Shown here one piece after another: positions 51,601 through 57,410 of a stretch of 64,000 nt of DNA. The notes beneath the pieces were generated by a model. That model had not been told where the DNA came from. It worked only from the letters and a program-made list of their open reading frames with translations, and did no database searches. The first letter of the stretch is position 1. Each line of letters begins with the position of its first letter. The stretch is from assembly GCA_018105865.1 (NCBI GenBank), contig CM030848.1:6614301-6678300 (forward strand), read 5' to 3'. The position numbers were made by a program, and so were the translations under genes. The DNA comes from Metaphire vulgaris. Lineage: Eukaryota > Annelida > Clitellata > Crassiclitellata > Megascolecidae.

Positions 51601-51985
51601 CATCTGTTACAGCATTAAAATTTAAATTTTAACTCACAGCAATTTTAATTCAACCTTCTTGCTGATTAAAAATCAATATCTAGAGTGCTTCAACCGGCTC
51701 CTAACTCAAGTTGTAAAGCTTAACATCCATCATCCAAAGAAAGCAAGCTGGATTTACAAAGTGAACGTCATGCCTGACCAACCCTTTAGACACTCTGGAG
51801 GAGGTCTATGATAACCTAGATGAAGGCAAGGCAGTAAAAATAATATATTAAGATTTAGCCAAAGCTTTTGATAAAGTACCCAATACAAGACTGGCTGCCA
51901 AACTGAAGTCCTGTGGAATAGGAGGGAATATTCTCAGATGGATTCAAAATTGGTTAAAGGAAAGAAGACATCCTCGCCATCGTCG

Positions 51986-52045
<60 letters not shown>

Positions 52046-54225
52046 GTTCAAAGTTCCCTCAGGAACCGCGGAGACTAGAAGAAGACAGAAAGTTGGCATA
52101 AGGGGTGTGTATTTGGAACAGGCAAGAGTCTTTATTGGAGTGCCTCAGGGCTCAGTGCTTGGGCCAATGGTTTTTCTAGTATGCATATATATGATATCGA
52201 TGAAGGATTATTATATCTAAAATGTCCATGTTTGTCCAATGATACAAAGACGCACAGAAATATTGAATCTGATGATGATGATGTTAACATTTTACAGTAG
52301 GATCTAAGAAAACTGCATCAATGGTCTGTGGACTGGCAGATGCTTTTTAACCCCTTAAGTGGAAATTAAATTTTCAGACACTGTCATCGTTCTGGGGATT
52401 TAATTTTAGGAAAAACGTTTGTCAGAAACGAATACTGTAACTTTATAAATTTGCTTTACCTCAGGCTATATAAGAGCTATGAACATGATGTAAACACCAT
52501 TGTTTAGCTTTTTTATTCCTCTTTCTAACCACCTGTACAGAAAAAAAAAATTGGGGTAGGGTCCACTCTACGGACCCTACCCTCTACCCCCCTACCCTCA
52601 AAGAATATATATTTTCTCTTTCAAAGAGGCGATATAGATGAAAAATAGGTGCTATCTAGCGAATGGATGGGTACTAAAGCATTATATAGCGTAAAATGTG
52701 TGTTATATCGCGTGGTGTTGACGAAACACTATGGAACTTCATGATGAGCGCAATTCAGAGAACCCATTTAGTGAACGCTGGCGGATGACGAGCGCAACTC
52801 AGGGATCCCAGGCAAGAGGTTAATATCGACAAATGTTCTGTAATGCATGGTAGGAAAATCCAATCATGGTAATAAATACGCTTTGGGGGAGGAGGCTCTA
52901 ACCACCACAGAGGAAGAAAGAGACTTGGGGGTAATCATCTACAGAAGTGTGAATCCATCTTGACAATGTATGGAGGCAGCAAAAAATGACAACTGAATGC
53001 TGGGAATGATGAAATGAACATTAGTGAGCCAAAAGAAAGAGACAATAATAACACTATAAAAGTAGTACCGGTAGTACGGCCTCATCTAGAATACAGTACT
53101 GTGTTCAGGCAAGGAATCCAGTTTTGAAAAAGATGCAAAGACGAGCGACAAAGATGGTCAATGGATGTCCTAATTTAGGCTATGAAAAAAAAGACTTCAT
53201 TATTGTGGAGTGACCACATTAGAAAGGAAGAGAGAGAGAGAGAGAGAGAGAGGAGAATTGATATTGATAAAAACATAGAAAATAATGACTGGGAAAGTAG
53301 ATGTGCCATACAGTTGATTCTTTAAATTAGCACACTATAGCAGCACAAGAGGCCACAAATGCAAAATTTTTAGTGCAAGGGTTGTATAATGTATATGGAC
53401 AAATGGAACAGTTTGGACAAAGTGGCAGTGACACTAGAAACAGTAAACGGATCCAAAGGTTAATAATTACCGGTACCTGAGCAAGCTAGGTTACTAAACT
53501 ACAGTAGATATGGTAGTTACTGTAGTGGTTTTCACACACTTTTACTTTTACTGTAGTGGTTTTCACACACTTAGCCTCCTAAACTACTTCAAATAACATT
53601 ATCATTATTATAATAATAAATTATTATTATTACTTTCTATTGTTCTGTGGTACAAGCACTTAACAAAACATCAGTCAAGAAACACAGATGCAAAAGCGAC
53701 ATTTTATAAAATATTCAGAAAAATAAATGAAAATTTACTAAATTCTTCAATGTCATTTAAATTTATTGACGGATGAATTTCCAGCTAAAGAAATAATTTT
53801 TAAAACTTAATACACTTCACCTAACAAACAGGTCAAAGCACTCACAGCATAGGGTTTTAATACCCTAACATACAAAATATTCCATCACAATCGCTATGCT
53901 ACAGCGCCACAGAAGTCGTCCAGAACTGAAATAACTAAGAAGCTTTCAAAAAACAAGGCAGAACAAGCAATCAATACATGCAGCAGGCATTTTTTTACAT
54001 TTTAAACACTCTCATGGAAGCTAAATGTCTTTAGCACACAAGCCATAATAATATGCATGCTGCCCAAGCAGACTGGGATCCCTTGTGTCACAGGTCACAT
54101 TCCAGACAAGTATCTTACCTCTGACACAGTCATATTCAATCTCAAGATACTTGAAAGTAGTTGAACAAGTATCCCCAAAGTGAGTACTCAGTGCAGACAC
54201 AACACACGATGGTTTTCCATAGCAC
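21893..54225 (-). CDS. ADGRL: Latrophilin/Cirl-type adhesion GPCR, spliced gene, 5' end not in view
   Basis: Whole-gene entry; exons follow separately. Adhesion GPCRs of this family are plasma-membrane receptors that bind partners on neighbouring cells with an N-terminal lectin domain, self-cleave at a GPS and signal through G proteins by a tethered agonist. Twenty exons were placed on the minus strand from GT-AG borders, phase and family similarity. Domain order is SUEL lectin (C-terminal half), Ser/Thr-rich linker, HormR, GAIN, GPS, seven helices, cytoplasmic tail. With one SUEL half-exon and without the 82-nt cassette the chain has 942 codons and a stop, every junction in phase. No olfactomedin domain is seen, as in known invertebrate members. 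The signal peptide and first half of the lectin domain are missing. Introns hold antisense LINEs, SINEs and MITEs. Family assignment is firm; the L1/L2/L3 subtype has no meaning outside vertebrates. Confidence 0.93.
22585..25734 (-). other. Receptor introns around the candidate cassette exon
   Basis: Non-coding, AT-rich, with a short (TA)n at 23907-23926 and a CT run at 22682-22708. Only 23541-23622 looks like an exon. Confidence 0.6.
23541..23622 (-). CDS. Candidate alternative tail exon (82 nt, frame-shifting cassette)
   Basis: Good acceptor (TTTGTTTTCAG) before 23622 and a weaker donor (AAAAC, GTAATC) at 23541/23540. In the frame set by the preceding exon it reads [20 protein letters not shown] then TTPNQTK: basic, Ser/Thr-rich, open throughout and typical of latrophilin tails. 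Its length is not a multiple of three, so inclusion moves the last exon into another frame that ends after about 28 codons. This would give a short alternative C-terminus. Exon status is inferred from splice signals and composition only. Confidence 0.5.
25735..25857 (-). CDS. ADGRL: Exon: start of cytoplasmic tail
   Basis: 123 nt, phase 0 at both ends, acceptor TTTTGAAG, donor GTGAGT. It encodes [20 protein letters not shown] then a Ser/Thr-rich end ([14 protein letters not shown]). This matches the 'KKVRKEYGKCLRTHCC' segment that follows helix 7. It can join the last exon directly in frame. Confidence 0.9.
26390..26558 (-). CDS. ADGRL: Exon: membrane helices 6 and 7
   Basis: 169 nt, acceptor GTTTTCAG, donor GTGAGC, phase 2 to 0. 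It encodes [20 protein letters not shown] and [20 protein letters not shown]: the GLTW.FG helix 6 motif and LNS.QG.FIF.FHC helix 7 motif, hallmarks of adhesion GPCRs and nearly identical to latrophilins. Confidence 0.97.
26690..26912 (-). repeat. tRNA-derived SINE region (head and tail)
   Basis: On the minus strand there is a pol III A-box (TGGCAGAGTCGG, about 26891-26902) and a B-box (GGGTTCAAGCCCC, about 26850-26861), correctly ordered and about 40 nt apart, in a tRNA-like 75-nt stretch. A tail shared with the copy at 59645-59800 follows (GGCAGTAATGCC, AAATCATGCTAAG). It lies inside the receptor intron between 26559 and 27682, in the same orientation as the gene. Confidence 0.75.
27010..27120 (-). 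repeat. 5S rRNA-derived head of a SINE
   Basis: The minus strand has blocks matching the 5S rRNA internal promoter: GAAGTTAAGTAGCGTTGAGC (A-box/intermediate element region) and GTACTTGAATGGGTGATC (C-box region, 5S consensus GTACTTGGATGGGAGACC). It lies immediately 5' of the tRNA-like SINE body at 26690-26912, an order known from dual-headed SINE3/AmnSINE-type elements. It is degenerate relative to a functional 5S gene. Confidence 0.7.
27683..27789 (-). CDS. ADGRL: Exon: membrane helix 5 (end) and intracellular loop 3
   Basis: 107 nt, acceptor TGTTTAG, donor GTGAGG, phase 0 to 2. It completes helix 5 ([13 protein letters not shown]), followed by a basic loop ([15 protein letters not shown]) that in this family contacts G proteins. 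It joins the TM6 exon as I-R-S-W-V. Confidence 0.92.
27950..28089. mobile_element. hAT-type MITE, 140 bp, in receptor intron
   Basis: Termini CAGGGTTATTTCTAGGATTG and CAGGGATATTTTTACACC; perfect repeats CTTAGAGT at 27942-27949 and 28090-28097. It sits 82 bp from exon 28172. Confidence 0.85.
28172..28238 (-). CDS. ADGRL: Exon: extracellular loop 2 Cys-Trp and membrane helix 5 (start)
   Basis: 67 nt, acceptor TTCTGTAG, donor GTAAGC, phase 2 to 0. It encodes [20 protein letters not shown]: the conserved CWL motif (disulphide to helix 3) and the F.W.F.GP start of helix 5. Confidence 0.95.
28463..28529 (-). CDS. ADGRL: Exon: membrane helix 4 (end) and extracellular loop 2
   Basis: 67 nt, acceptor TTTGAAAG, donor GTAAGT, phase 1 to 2. 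[19 protein letters not shown] matches the GIPA.IV.IS...D...YGT segment of the family; it joins the next exon as T-H-C-W-L. Confidence 0.93.
28530..29707 (-). other. Receptor intron with imperfect minisatellite-like repeats
   Basis: At 28970-29225 the phrase 'CATTAATRCCACC...' followed by a pyrimidine-rich block recurs three times imperfectly. Otherwise unique. Confidence 0.4.
29708..29861 (-). CDS. ADGRL: Exon: membrane helices 3 and 4 (start)
   Basis: 154 nt, acceptor ACTTAG, donor GTATGT, phase 0 to 1. It encodes [40 protein letters not shown] and KWYYFAAYG. The Cys at the top of helix 3 and the LEG.QLY.MLVEVFE signature of latrophilins are present. Confidence 0.96.
30315..30417 (-). CDS. 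ADGRL: Exon: intracellular loop 1 and membrane helix 2
   Basis: 103 nt, acceptor TGTTGCAG, donor GTGAGT. It contains the family signature [13 protein letters not shown] followed by [20 protein letters not shown], closely matching vertebrate latrophilin TM2. It is one of the most secure exons. Confidence 0.96.
30628..30702 (+). repeat. (TA)n microsatellite in receptor intron
   Basis: About 37 TA units in the intron between the TM1 and TM2 exons. Confidence 0.95.
30882..30991 (-). CDS. ADGRL: Exon: membrane helix 1
   Basis: 110 nt, acceptor TTTGACAG, donor GTAAGAG, phase 0 to 2. A short juxtamembrane piece ([11 protein letters not shown]) leads into the hydrophobic helix [20 protein letters not shown]. 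It joins the TM2 exon in a split Lys codon. Confidence 0.93.
31825..31948 (-). CDS. ADGRL: Exon: GPS autoproteolysis motif and tethered agonist
   Basis: 124 nt, acceptor ATTTTTAG, donor GTATTA, phase 2 to 0. It holds [19 protein letters not shown] and TNFAVLM: the remaining GPS cysteines, and the His-Leu/Thr cleavage triad is intact, so self-cleavage and exposure of a TNFAVLM agonist are expected from the known mechanism. An N-glycosylation sequon (NTT) lies between the cysteines. Confidence 0.95.
32250..33045 (+). mobile_element. CR1-like LINE, 3' part of reverse transcriptase and 3' tail
   Basis: The translation shows the C-terminal region of CR1-group reverse transcriptases: [19 protein letters not shown], then after a frameshift near 32640 [30 protein letters not shown] and [12 protein letters not shown]. 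The 3' tail ends GCGCTATATAAATTAG and a (TAAC)n run at about 33025-33042. 5'-truncated and frameshifted, hence dead. Antisense to the receptor, within the intron between 31949 and 33263. Confidence 0.85.
33264..33313 (-). CDS. ADGRL: Micro-exon: GPS first cysteine and Trp
   Basis: 50 nt, acceptor TTTGAAG, donor GTAGG, phase 0 to 2. It encodes [15 protein letters not shown]: the NP.CsFW.YS segment with the first GPS cysteine and tryptophan. Phases fit the flanking exons exactly. Too short to appear as an open reading frame on its own; found from the gap left by the neighbouring GAIN and GPS exons. Confidence 0.9.
34178..34730. mobile_element. hAT-type element, TAACTG-rich, next to receptor exon
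   Basis: Termini CAGTGTTGTTTCAGTTAACT and CAGTGTTGTTTCAGTTATTG; perfect repeats CCTCCAAG at 34170-34177 and 34731-34738. The ends are arrays of TAACTGTAACTGAAA. It sits 66 bp from the donor of exon 34797-35122. Confidence 0.88.
34797..35122 (-). CDS. ADGRL: Exon: GAIN subdomain B core with acidic insert
   Basis: 326 nt, acceptor TTACTAG, donor GTAGGC, phase 1 to 0. It begins [15 protein letters not shown], the counterpart of 'AFVLYNNLG.FL', has an acidic loop ([20 protein letters not shown]) longer than in vertebrates, and ends with [22 protein letters not shown], the beta strands before the GPS. A 553-bp hAT element starts 66 bp into the downstream intron and its target repeat lies 58 bp from the donor. 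Confidence 0.9.
35974..36119 (+). repeat. (TA)n, (CA)n and (CATA)n compound microsatellite
   Basis: TA block, interrupted TATACACA stretch, CA block and ATACATAC end, in a receptor intron. Confidence 0.9.
36196..36608. mobile_element. hAT-type (Charlie-like) MITE, CAGGGATGGGCAAA family
   Basis: Left CAGTGATGGGCACAAATTT, right CAGGGATGGGCAAAGTGCGG with GGCCCGCGGGCC next to it, a very widespread animal hAT terminus. Target repeats CTATAAAT (36188-36195) and CTATAAAA (36609-36616). It ends 40 bp from receptor exon 36648. Confidence 0.8.
36648..36800 (-). CDS. ADGRL: Exon: GAIN domain, A/B junction
   Basis: 153 nt, acceptor TATTTTAG, donor GTGTGTG, starting with two bases and ending with one. 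It encodes [15 protein letters not shown] and [15 protein letters not shown], matching the 'VEV ... L.FP ... I.LS...LK..G..G' block of latrophilin GAIN domains. Confidence 0.9.
37304..37487 (-). CDS. ADGRL: Exon: GAIN subdomain A, second part
   Basis: 184 nt, acceptor ATTTCAG, donor GTTAGC, phase 0 to 1. It carries the diagnostic [17 protein letters not shown] and [15 protein letters not shown] segments, the counterpart of the 'LLxPxxLxSWxDLPxxEQ' helix in vertebrate latrophilins, then VNVTVNI with one N-glycosylation sequon (NVT). Confidence 0.92.
37697..37906 (-). CDS. ADGRL: Exon: GAIN subdomain A, first part
   Basis: 210 nt, phase 0 at both ends, acceptor CTCAG, donor GTACAA. The 70 residues are largely helical and acidic ([20 protein letters not shown], then [20 protein letters not shown]). 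This corresponds to the helical N-terminal subdomain of the GAIN fold, which sits against the autoproteolytic subdomain B. Confidence 0.85.
38203..39268. mobile_element. hAT element, 1066 bp, with BED-finger relic and nested MITE
   Basis: Perfect termini TAGGGACCTGCGAA; perfect target repeats CTAAACTT at 38195-38202 and 39269-39276. Both ends carry dense ATTCGATTCGA subterminal repeats, the typical transposase-binding layout. On +, from 38450, [13 protein letters not shown], stop, [13 protein letters not shown] and KHTTSVVK resemble a decayed BED zinc finger of hAT transposases. Nested MITE at 38618-38864. In a receptor intron. Confidence 0.85.
38618..38864. mobile_element. hAT-type MITE nested in 38203-39268
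   Basis: Termini CAGGGCCACCTTAACC and CAGGGCCATCTTTAG; perfect repeats TCTGTTGG at 38610-38617 and 38865-38872. Contains GCTTGTCAGGC and TTTTTTTGCTCGTCAG. Confidence 0.85.
39298..39361. mobile_element. Possible 64-bp TTAA-flanked remnant
   Basis: TTAA at 39294-39297 and 39362-39365; the right end read inward is CCCCTTAACTGGGGACC, like the CCCCTTAAGTGG terminus of the element at 52351. Perhaps an internally deleted derivative. Confidence 0.35.
39929..40091. mobile_element. Relative of the GGTATATCGG MITE, left end lost
   Basis: Shares GGGGGTATATCGGTATATAT, CCCCAAAATCAGTCTACC and the right end ATTCCTGGCTATGCCCCTG with 17209-17435. The left terminal bases are missing. In a receptor intron. Confidence 0.65.
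40216..40319 (-). CDS. ADGRL: Exon: HormR domain, C-terminal part
   Basis: 104 nt, acceptor TTTTTCAG, donor GTAAAT. It encodes [23 protein letters not shown] and NIENM, matching the HormR end (Cys, Trp, then PDLS-Cys-.SP) that precedes the GAIN domain in latrophilins. It starts with two bases and ends in phase 0, fitting the neighbours on both sides. Confidence 0.9.
40540..40943. mobile_element. TIR element, GGCTGTCCATTAATTA family
   Basis: Near-perfect inverted termini GGCTGTCCATTAATTACGTC and GGCTGTCCATTAATTATGTC, continuing AACAATTTT. G-rich blocks 'GGGGGTCAAAAGWWGTTGATGT' recur inside. No protein. Target repeat not clear. Lies in the receptor intron just beyond exon 40319. Confidence 0.65.
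42572..42670 (+). repeat. (GAT)n-(TAA)n microsatellite
   Basis: Short GAT run then about 27 TAA/ATA units, in a receptor intron directly beside the MITE 42705-43053. Confidence 0.95.
42705..43053. mobile_element. hAT-type MITE, CAGTGGTTCTCAAAC family, copy 2
   Basis: Left GGGTGGTTCTCAAACTTTTT, right CAGCGGTTCTCAAACTAAGA; target repeats CTCTAAGG (42697-42704) and TTCTAAGG (43054-43061). Shares ATATCTTGAGAAAGTAATCC with 9883-10214. Confidence 0.77.
43062..43880 (-). mobile_element. CR1/L2-like LINE fragment
   Basis: Minus strand translation in several frames: [50 protein letters not shown] and [14 protein letters not shown]. The HWLP..QR..FK motif is typical of CR1/L2/Jockey C-terminal regions. 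Several frameshifts, so dead. It abuts the hAT element 42705-43053. Confidence 0.75.
44251..44294. mobile_element. 44-bp minimal derivative of the 27950 MITE
   Basis: Only the two ends remain (TTATTTTTAGGATTGGGG and the right end AAAATATCCCTG) between perfect repeats GTAGGGAC at 44243-44250 and 44295-44302. Confidence 0.7.
44405..44725 (-). CDS. ADGRL: Exon: Ser/Thr-rich linker and start of HormR domain
   Basis: 321 nt, acceptor CTACAG, donor GTAACG. About 75 residues rich in Ser, Thr and Arg form a linker that is a likely O-glycosylated stalk. It is followed by the first strand of the hormone-receptor domain ([26 protein letters not shown]) with the first two HormR cysteines and the Trp-Pro typical of latrophilins. 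The linker is poorly conserved in the family, so its exact ends rest on splice signals. A 44-bp hAT remnant lies about 110 bp into the following intron. Confidence 0.85.
45256..45311 (+). repeat. (CA)n and CGCG microsatellite
   Basis: CA units with a short alternating GCGCGC stretch, in a receptor intron. Confidence 0.85.
46218..46264 (+). repeat. LINE-type 3' tail ending in (TTAC)n
   Basis: Counterpart of 5745-5795, with four TTAC units. In a receptor intron, antisense. Confidence 0.5.
46614..46975. mobile_element. TIR element, CCGTCCATAAAG family, decayed
   Basis: Left GGGGCCGTCCATAAAGCACA, then the internal block ATTCATAAATTATGTCACGC and a segment shared with 20706-21272 (TTTTCGGTAGTAAAACAGAT, GGGCAAAAAAGTGTTAATG). 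The right end is eroded. In a receptor intron. Confidence 0.5.
47953..48062 (-). CDS. ADGRL: Exon: SUEL lectin domain, C-terminal half, version B
   Basis: 110 nt, acceptor CAG before 48062, donor GTAAAA at 47952. The translation has [14 protein letters not shown] and KYLEVQFRC, the same half-domain as the exon at 54119-54225 with the same start and end phases. It joins the linker exon (44725) in frame through a Glu codon. Because both versions start needing two bases and end with one base, they cannot be spliced to each other in frame. They are therefore either mutually exclusive alternatives or belong to two domains with an unseen N-half exon between them. Confidence 0.88.
48063..50899 (-). 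other. Long receptor intron, no exon found
   Basis: Searched on the minus strand for the N-terminal half of a SUEL domain (Cys-x-Gly and A.YGR motifs) between the two lectin half-exons; none was seen here or up to 54118. Confidence 0.45.
50900..51350 (+). mobile_element. CR1-like LINE 3' end, truncated
   Basis: Fragments read [10 protein letters not shown] and, further on, [25 protein letters not shown] sequence in mixed frames, ending with a tail nearly identical to the element at 32250-33045 (AAAGCGCTCTTGACTTTGGC, then GCGCTATATAAAT). It finishes in a short (ATAGA)n run. Intronic and antisense to the receptor. Confidence 0.7.
51984..52046 (+). repeat. (ATC)n microsatellite inside an RT relic
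   Basis: About 20 CAT/ATC units grown within the reverse transcriptase sequence; it reads as polyhistidine. Confidence 0.93.
52351..52819. mobile_element. TTAA-flanked (piggyBac-like) nonautonomous element, 469 bp
   Basis: Inserted within the RT relic: WQMLF before and NIDKC after are rejoined when one TTAA (52347-52350 or 52820-52823) and the insert are removed. It starts CCCCTTAAGTGG. The interior carries TTGGGGTAGGGTCCACTCTA, matching in reverse the interior of the element 60641-61688 (TAGAGTGGACCTACCCCCAA), so the two belong to one group. Confidence 0.7.
53515..53690 (+). repeat. Fragment related to the hAT element 1164-2143
   Basis: Contains a duplicated 'TAGTGGTTTTCACACA', then TTAGCCTCCTAAACTACTT and an ATT-rich run, as at about 1197-1273. 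No intact ends. Confidence 0.5.
54119..54225 (-). CDS. ADGRL: Exon: SUEL lectin domain, C-terminal half, version A
   Basis: 107 nt, acceptor CAG before 54225, donor GTAAG at 54118. It begins with one base that completes a split codon and ends with one base of the next. The translation shows the SUEL (galactose-binding/rhamnose-binding lectin) C-half pattern: CYGKPSC, then HFGDTC, then KYLEIEYDC. The four half-domain cysteines and the FGD turn are present. The domain is extracellular and in latrophilins binds glycans and partner proteins. The end phase fits the linker exon at 44725, giving a Glu codon at the joint, but does not fit the other lectin half-exon at 48062. Confidence 0.88.
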
Positions 54226-56407
54226 CTGGCACCCAGACATTTTATAATGATAACTCTAAATTATCAATAATTATTATTACTTCATGCAGAAAGAATACAA
54301 AGATCAAGAAGTAAGAAATTCATACACAAAGAAATGAAATGATACTTAACAAAATTTTCATCTACAAATTATTAACATATGTACATTACTTTTGAGAATA
54401 TGTCTCAAACAAATATTGTAATACTGGGTAATCAGATAAATTAAGTTAACTTCAGTTTTATATTAGATAACTGAAAATTATATCAGACTCTAATATGAAT
54501 CATTGTCTACTATGTATTAATTTTTTTCATATATAAGACCAAAACTATAACAAATGGTGTCCTAAAAGTGAAGCAATGCAGAAATTTCACTTACAACATT
54601 GAAACAGACATAATGTATAAAGTGTAATGTAAAGTAAATTAACTACACATTCAAGAAACATGATCCAAATTTAGTATTTCAAATACATGTTAAAAAAGAT
54701 GTCTTAAAGTCTGCTGAAAATACATATTATCATCAATCTACATTTAAAGAAAATGGCACACAAACGAGAATGAAAATGAAAAATAGGATAAAGAATCAAT
54801 AGTAAACTATAAAGATTCACTTCATTAAAGCAGAATATTGCACTGAAAACAGAATACAAGCAAATGAATGTTGAAAAATTTGTAAATTCAGTAACTCAGA
54901 CCACCAACACAATAAAGATCAAAATGGCAAAAAGTAAACAGAAAGTCCACCCAATGTCATATCAACTTGTGATTTCCAAGCCACCATCAATAACACACAC
55001 AACCATATATATATATATATATATATATGACAATTTTTAAAAATACTACCTAATAGAAAAGCTGCCATAAACCACTCTACAAACATATTTGTGAATGAAA
55101 GAAGAATTGAAGAAATAGACATTTATTTTCCAGTGGGAACAATGGGCAATGAGGTGAAATGCAGAGAAAAGCTGGCAAAAGCAGATGTGGACATGGGTTG
55201 GGTCCACCCATGGATTGGTTTGGGTTGGAATGGGTCAGAAAATAAATCACGGTTTAAGAAATTATAAGTTATGTATTATGGTGGGTTGTGTTGGATCAAG
55301 TAATCCTATTACTTTAATGGGTTTGGTCGGGTCTGAATCATGATGAGTTGGGTTGGAATGGGTTTTAAAAAATGGACCCACATCCATGATCCATATTCAC
55401 ATGATCCACATCCATAAAAGATACAGACATGAGCAAATTTCCAGACCAACCGTCTGCTCCACAACAGCTACAAGCTGATAACCGTCTTAAAACAGTTAAA
55501 TACAGGGCAGATGAAATACATGAAAATATGAATTTGCTCCTAACAACCTCCCAACAAACAGGGTCCTTTTATTTTTCCTTTCCTGAAATTTAGTGGCTGC
55601 ATCATATAAGAATTCCTCAAAGTGGATATGAAATAGAAGAAACTAAACAATATGTATAAATAAATATTGCATGAATTTGAATTCAATTTGCTTTCTATAT
55701 GTTTGTGACCCTACATGTGTAACTGTTGAGTATTAATTAATTGGCCAAATGAAGTAAGAGGACGAAATCGAGGAATTCAACTTAATTTCTAGCATAGCAC
55801 CCAAACTTTTAATTCCTGTATTATATAATGTAACCCAAACCTCAAAATCTGTTTCAAATTTGTCAGGGCAATGAAACAGGCTTAGGCATGCCTCCAATTT
55901 CTCAGACATCACATGGCTTGGCATAAGCCAATGACACCAGACACTCTATGGGTGCTGTAAATGGTTGACCATTCCAGAATGTCCTGAGTCCGATTTGTTG
56001 TCCCAAAGCCGCTCTGGTGATACTTGGCTTAGATTTGCCCTAGAAATTATCTGCCTTCTATGTTGAGAATTGTCTTATGATCAGATTGTCTCCTTCTTGT
56101 AGACTGTACGGGTATTGATCTGTTTTATCTGGGTTGTAGATCTGATTTATAGATCTAATACGTTTGATCTCCTGATCTCTGATTAATCTGATCTGTTAAT
56201 CTGGTCATATATCCTATGCCACTACAGGAGCACACAATAATCGGTGATCAAAGGCAATGGAAAAATTCTTGAGATCAGATAAAGAGCAGTTGCAGGTGGT
56301 TGCTCCACTATGGTAAAATCGGACATATTACGGTGGCAGAGAAAGGAAAGAAATATACATCCCAAGAAGGAAAACGACAAAACCATAACAAAGTCTGCTA
56401 GACGGCC
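54226..56407 (-). other. Upstream intron or 5' flank, no exon found
   Basis: AT-rich unique sequence. At 55190-55385 there is a degenerate minisatellite of TGGGTTGG-like words. The missing first lectin half and signal peptide were not found here or up to 64000. Confidence 0.45.
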
Positions 56408-56415
56408 TTGACAGC

Positions 56416-56919
56416 CAGGGCCGGCCTTACATTTTGCAGGGCCCTGGGTGAGATAGGGTTAGGGTCAGCAACAAGCCAAAAAAGGTCATTGACAATTGAG
56501 GGGGCCCTTCGGTGCACAAAAAAATTGTGACAAGCCAAAAAAGGTCATCGACAATCGCAGGGCCCTTCAAAGACACTTTGAGCAGGGCCTCTAGAGGAGC
56601 GGGGCCCTGGGCAAATGCCCAGTTTGCCAGAGGCAGAGCGAGGGTATGCGGCGCCCGGGGGCAAAGTGCACTGTTGGCACCCCTAAAAAAGGTCATCACA
56701 TTGTTTGCAGCGCCCCTCAGCTCTTACGGCGCCCCTCTTCATTTAGTGCTGACAAGCAAAAAAAGGTCGTCACACATGTTTCTTCTTTTTTATTGTGTGT
56801 TTCACTTACCCAAATACCCCATTTTGGCGCCCCCTCATCTCAGCGCCCGGGGACATATGTCCCCCTCTGCCCCCCCTCGGTGCGCCTCTGCGGTTTGCCC
56901 AGGCTTAAGGCCGGCCCTG
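56416..56919. mobile_element. hAT-type element, CAGGGCCGGCCTTA family, hosting a MITE
   Basis: Termini CAGGGCCGGCCTTACATTTT and CAGGGCCGGCCTTAAGCC; perfect repeats TTGACAGC at 56408-56415 and 56920-56927. Two copies of AGCCAAAAAAGGTCATYGAC inside. Hosts 56628-56890. Confidence 0.87.
56628..56890. mobile_element. hAT-type MITE nested in 56416-56919
   Basis: Termini CAGAGGCAGAGCGAGGG and CAGAGGCGCACCGAGGG; target repeats CAGTTTGC (56620-56627) and CGGTTTGC (56891-56898). Contains TGACAAGCAAAAAAAGGTCG. Confidence 0.78.
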
Positions 56920-57282
56920 TTGACAGCCTATACACTCTACACAATGTACAGTACTTGGAAGTACACTAATCATGATATTTGCATGACTAATATCTTCAGA
57001 ACTGATTAGTCTGAAAAGATCTGTTTACTCTGGATGATAAGCTTTTAGCAAATCAGTAATTATATCAATCTATAAGCACATGCCGTATAAGGCAAGGTAT
57101 GAGTCAATGTTCACATCAAAGCTCCTGGGTTAACTGAATGGGCCTACACTACTGCCAGAAGTAGAAGTTGGTCAAAGCACCATATTAAAATCATCTCAGA
57201 TTCTCAATATCAGTTAAGAATTTTCAGAATTTCAAGATCTTTGAACCAGTATGTGCCAATACAGCCAAAACACAGAACTAAA

Positions 57283-57410
57283 GAAGGCATTTCAGCTGTG
57301 TGCAAATGAAACAGTTTGGATGAAGAGGCCATAACTGTTAAAACAATAAATGGATTAAAAAGTTACCTTGGAAAACTAGATTATTAAATGTAAAGAGTTA
57401 TTACAGTCGT
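57283..57410 (+). mobile_element. 3' end fragment of the 51718-53460 retrotransposon family
   Basis: Shares a run of similar words with 53365-53500: 'ATGRACARTTTGGA', 'GCAGTGACACT/GCCATAACTGT', 'ARACGGATYMAAA', 'GAGCAAGCTAGGTTA / GGAAAACTAGATTA'. No reading frame remains. Confidence 0.5.

Larger units (their letters stand above)
51718..53460 (+). mobile_element. Non-LTR retrotransposon, reverse transcriptase region, broken
   Basis: Readable RT blocks: [19 protein letters not shown], then after a stop [50 protein letters not shown], and WSVDWQMLF continuing as NIDKCSVMH after the inserted element 52351-52819. The end carries a RGHKCKIF block. An ATC microsatellite (51984-52046) and a GA run interrupt it. 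A second 3' end of the same family is at 57283-57410. Inactive relic in a receptor intron. Confidence 0.8.

Noticed and set aside
56512..57009. 165-codon open frame
   Set aside because: Runs across the nested MITEs 56416-56919; composition follows the repeats.
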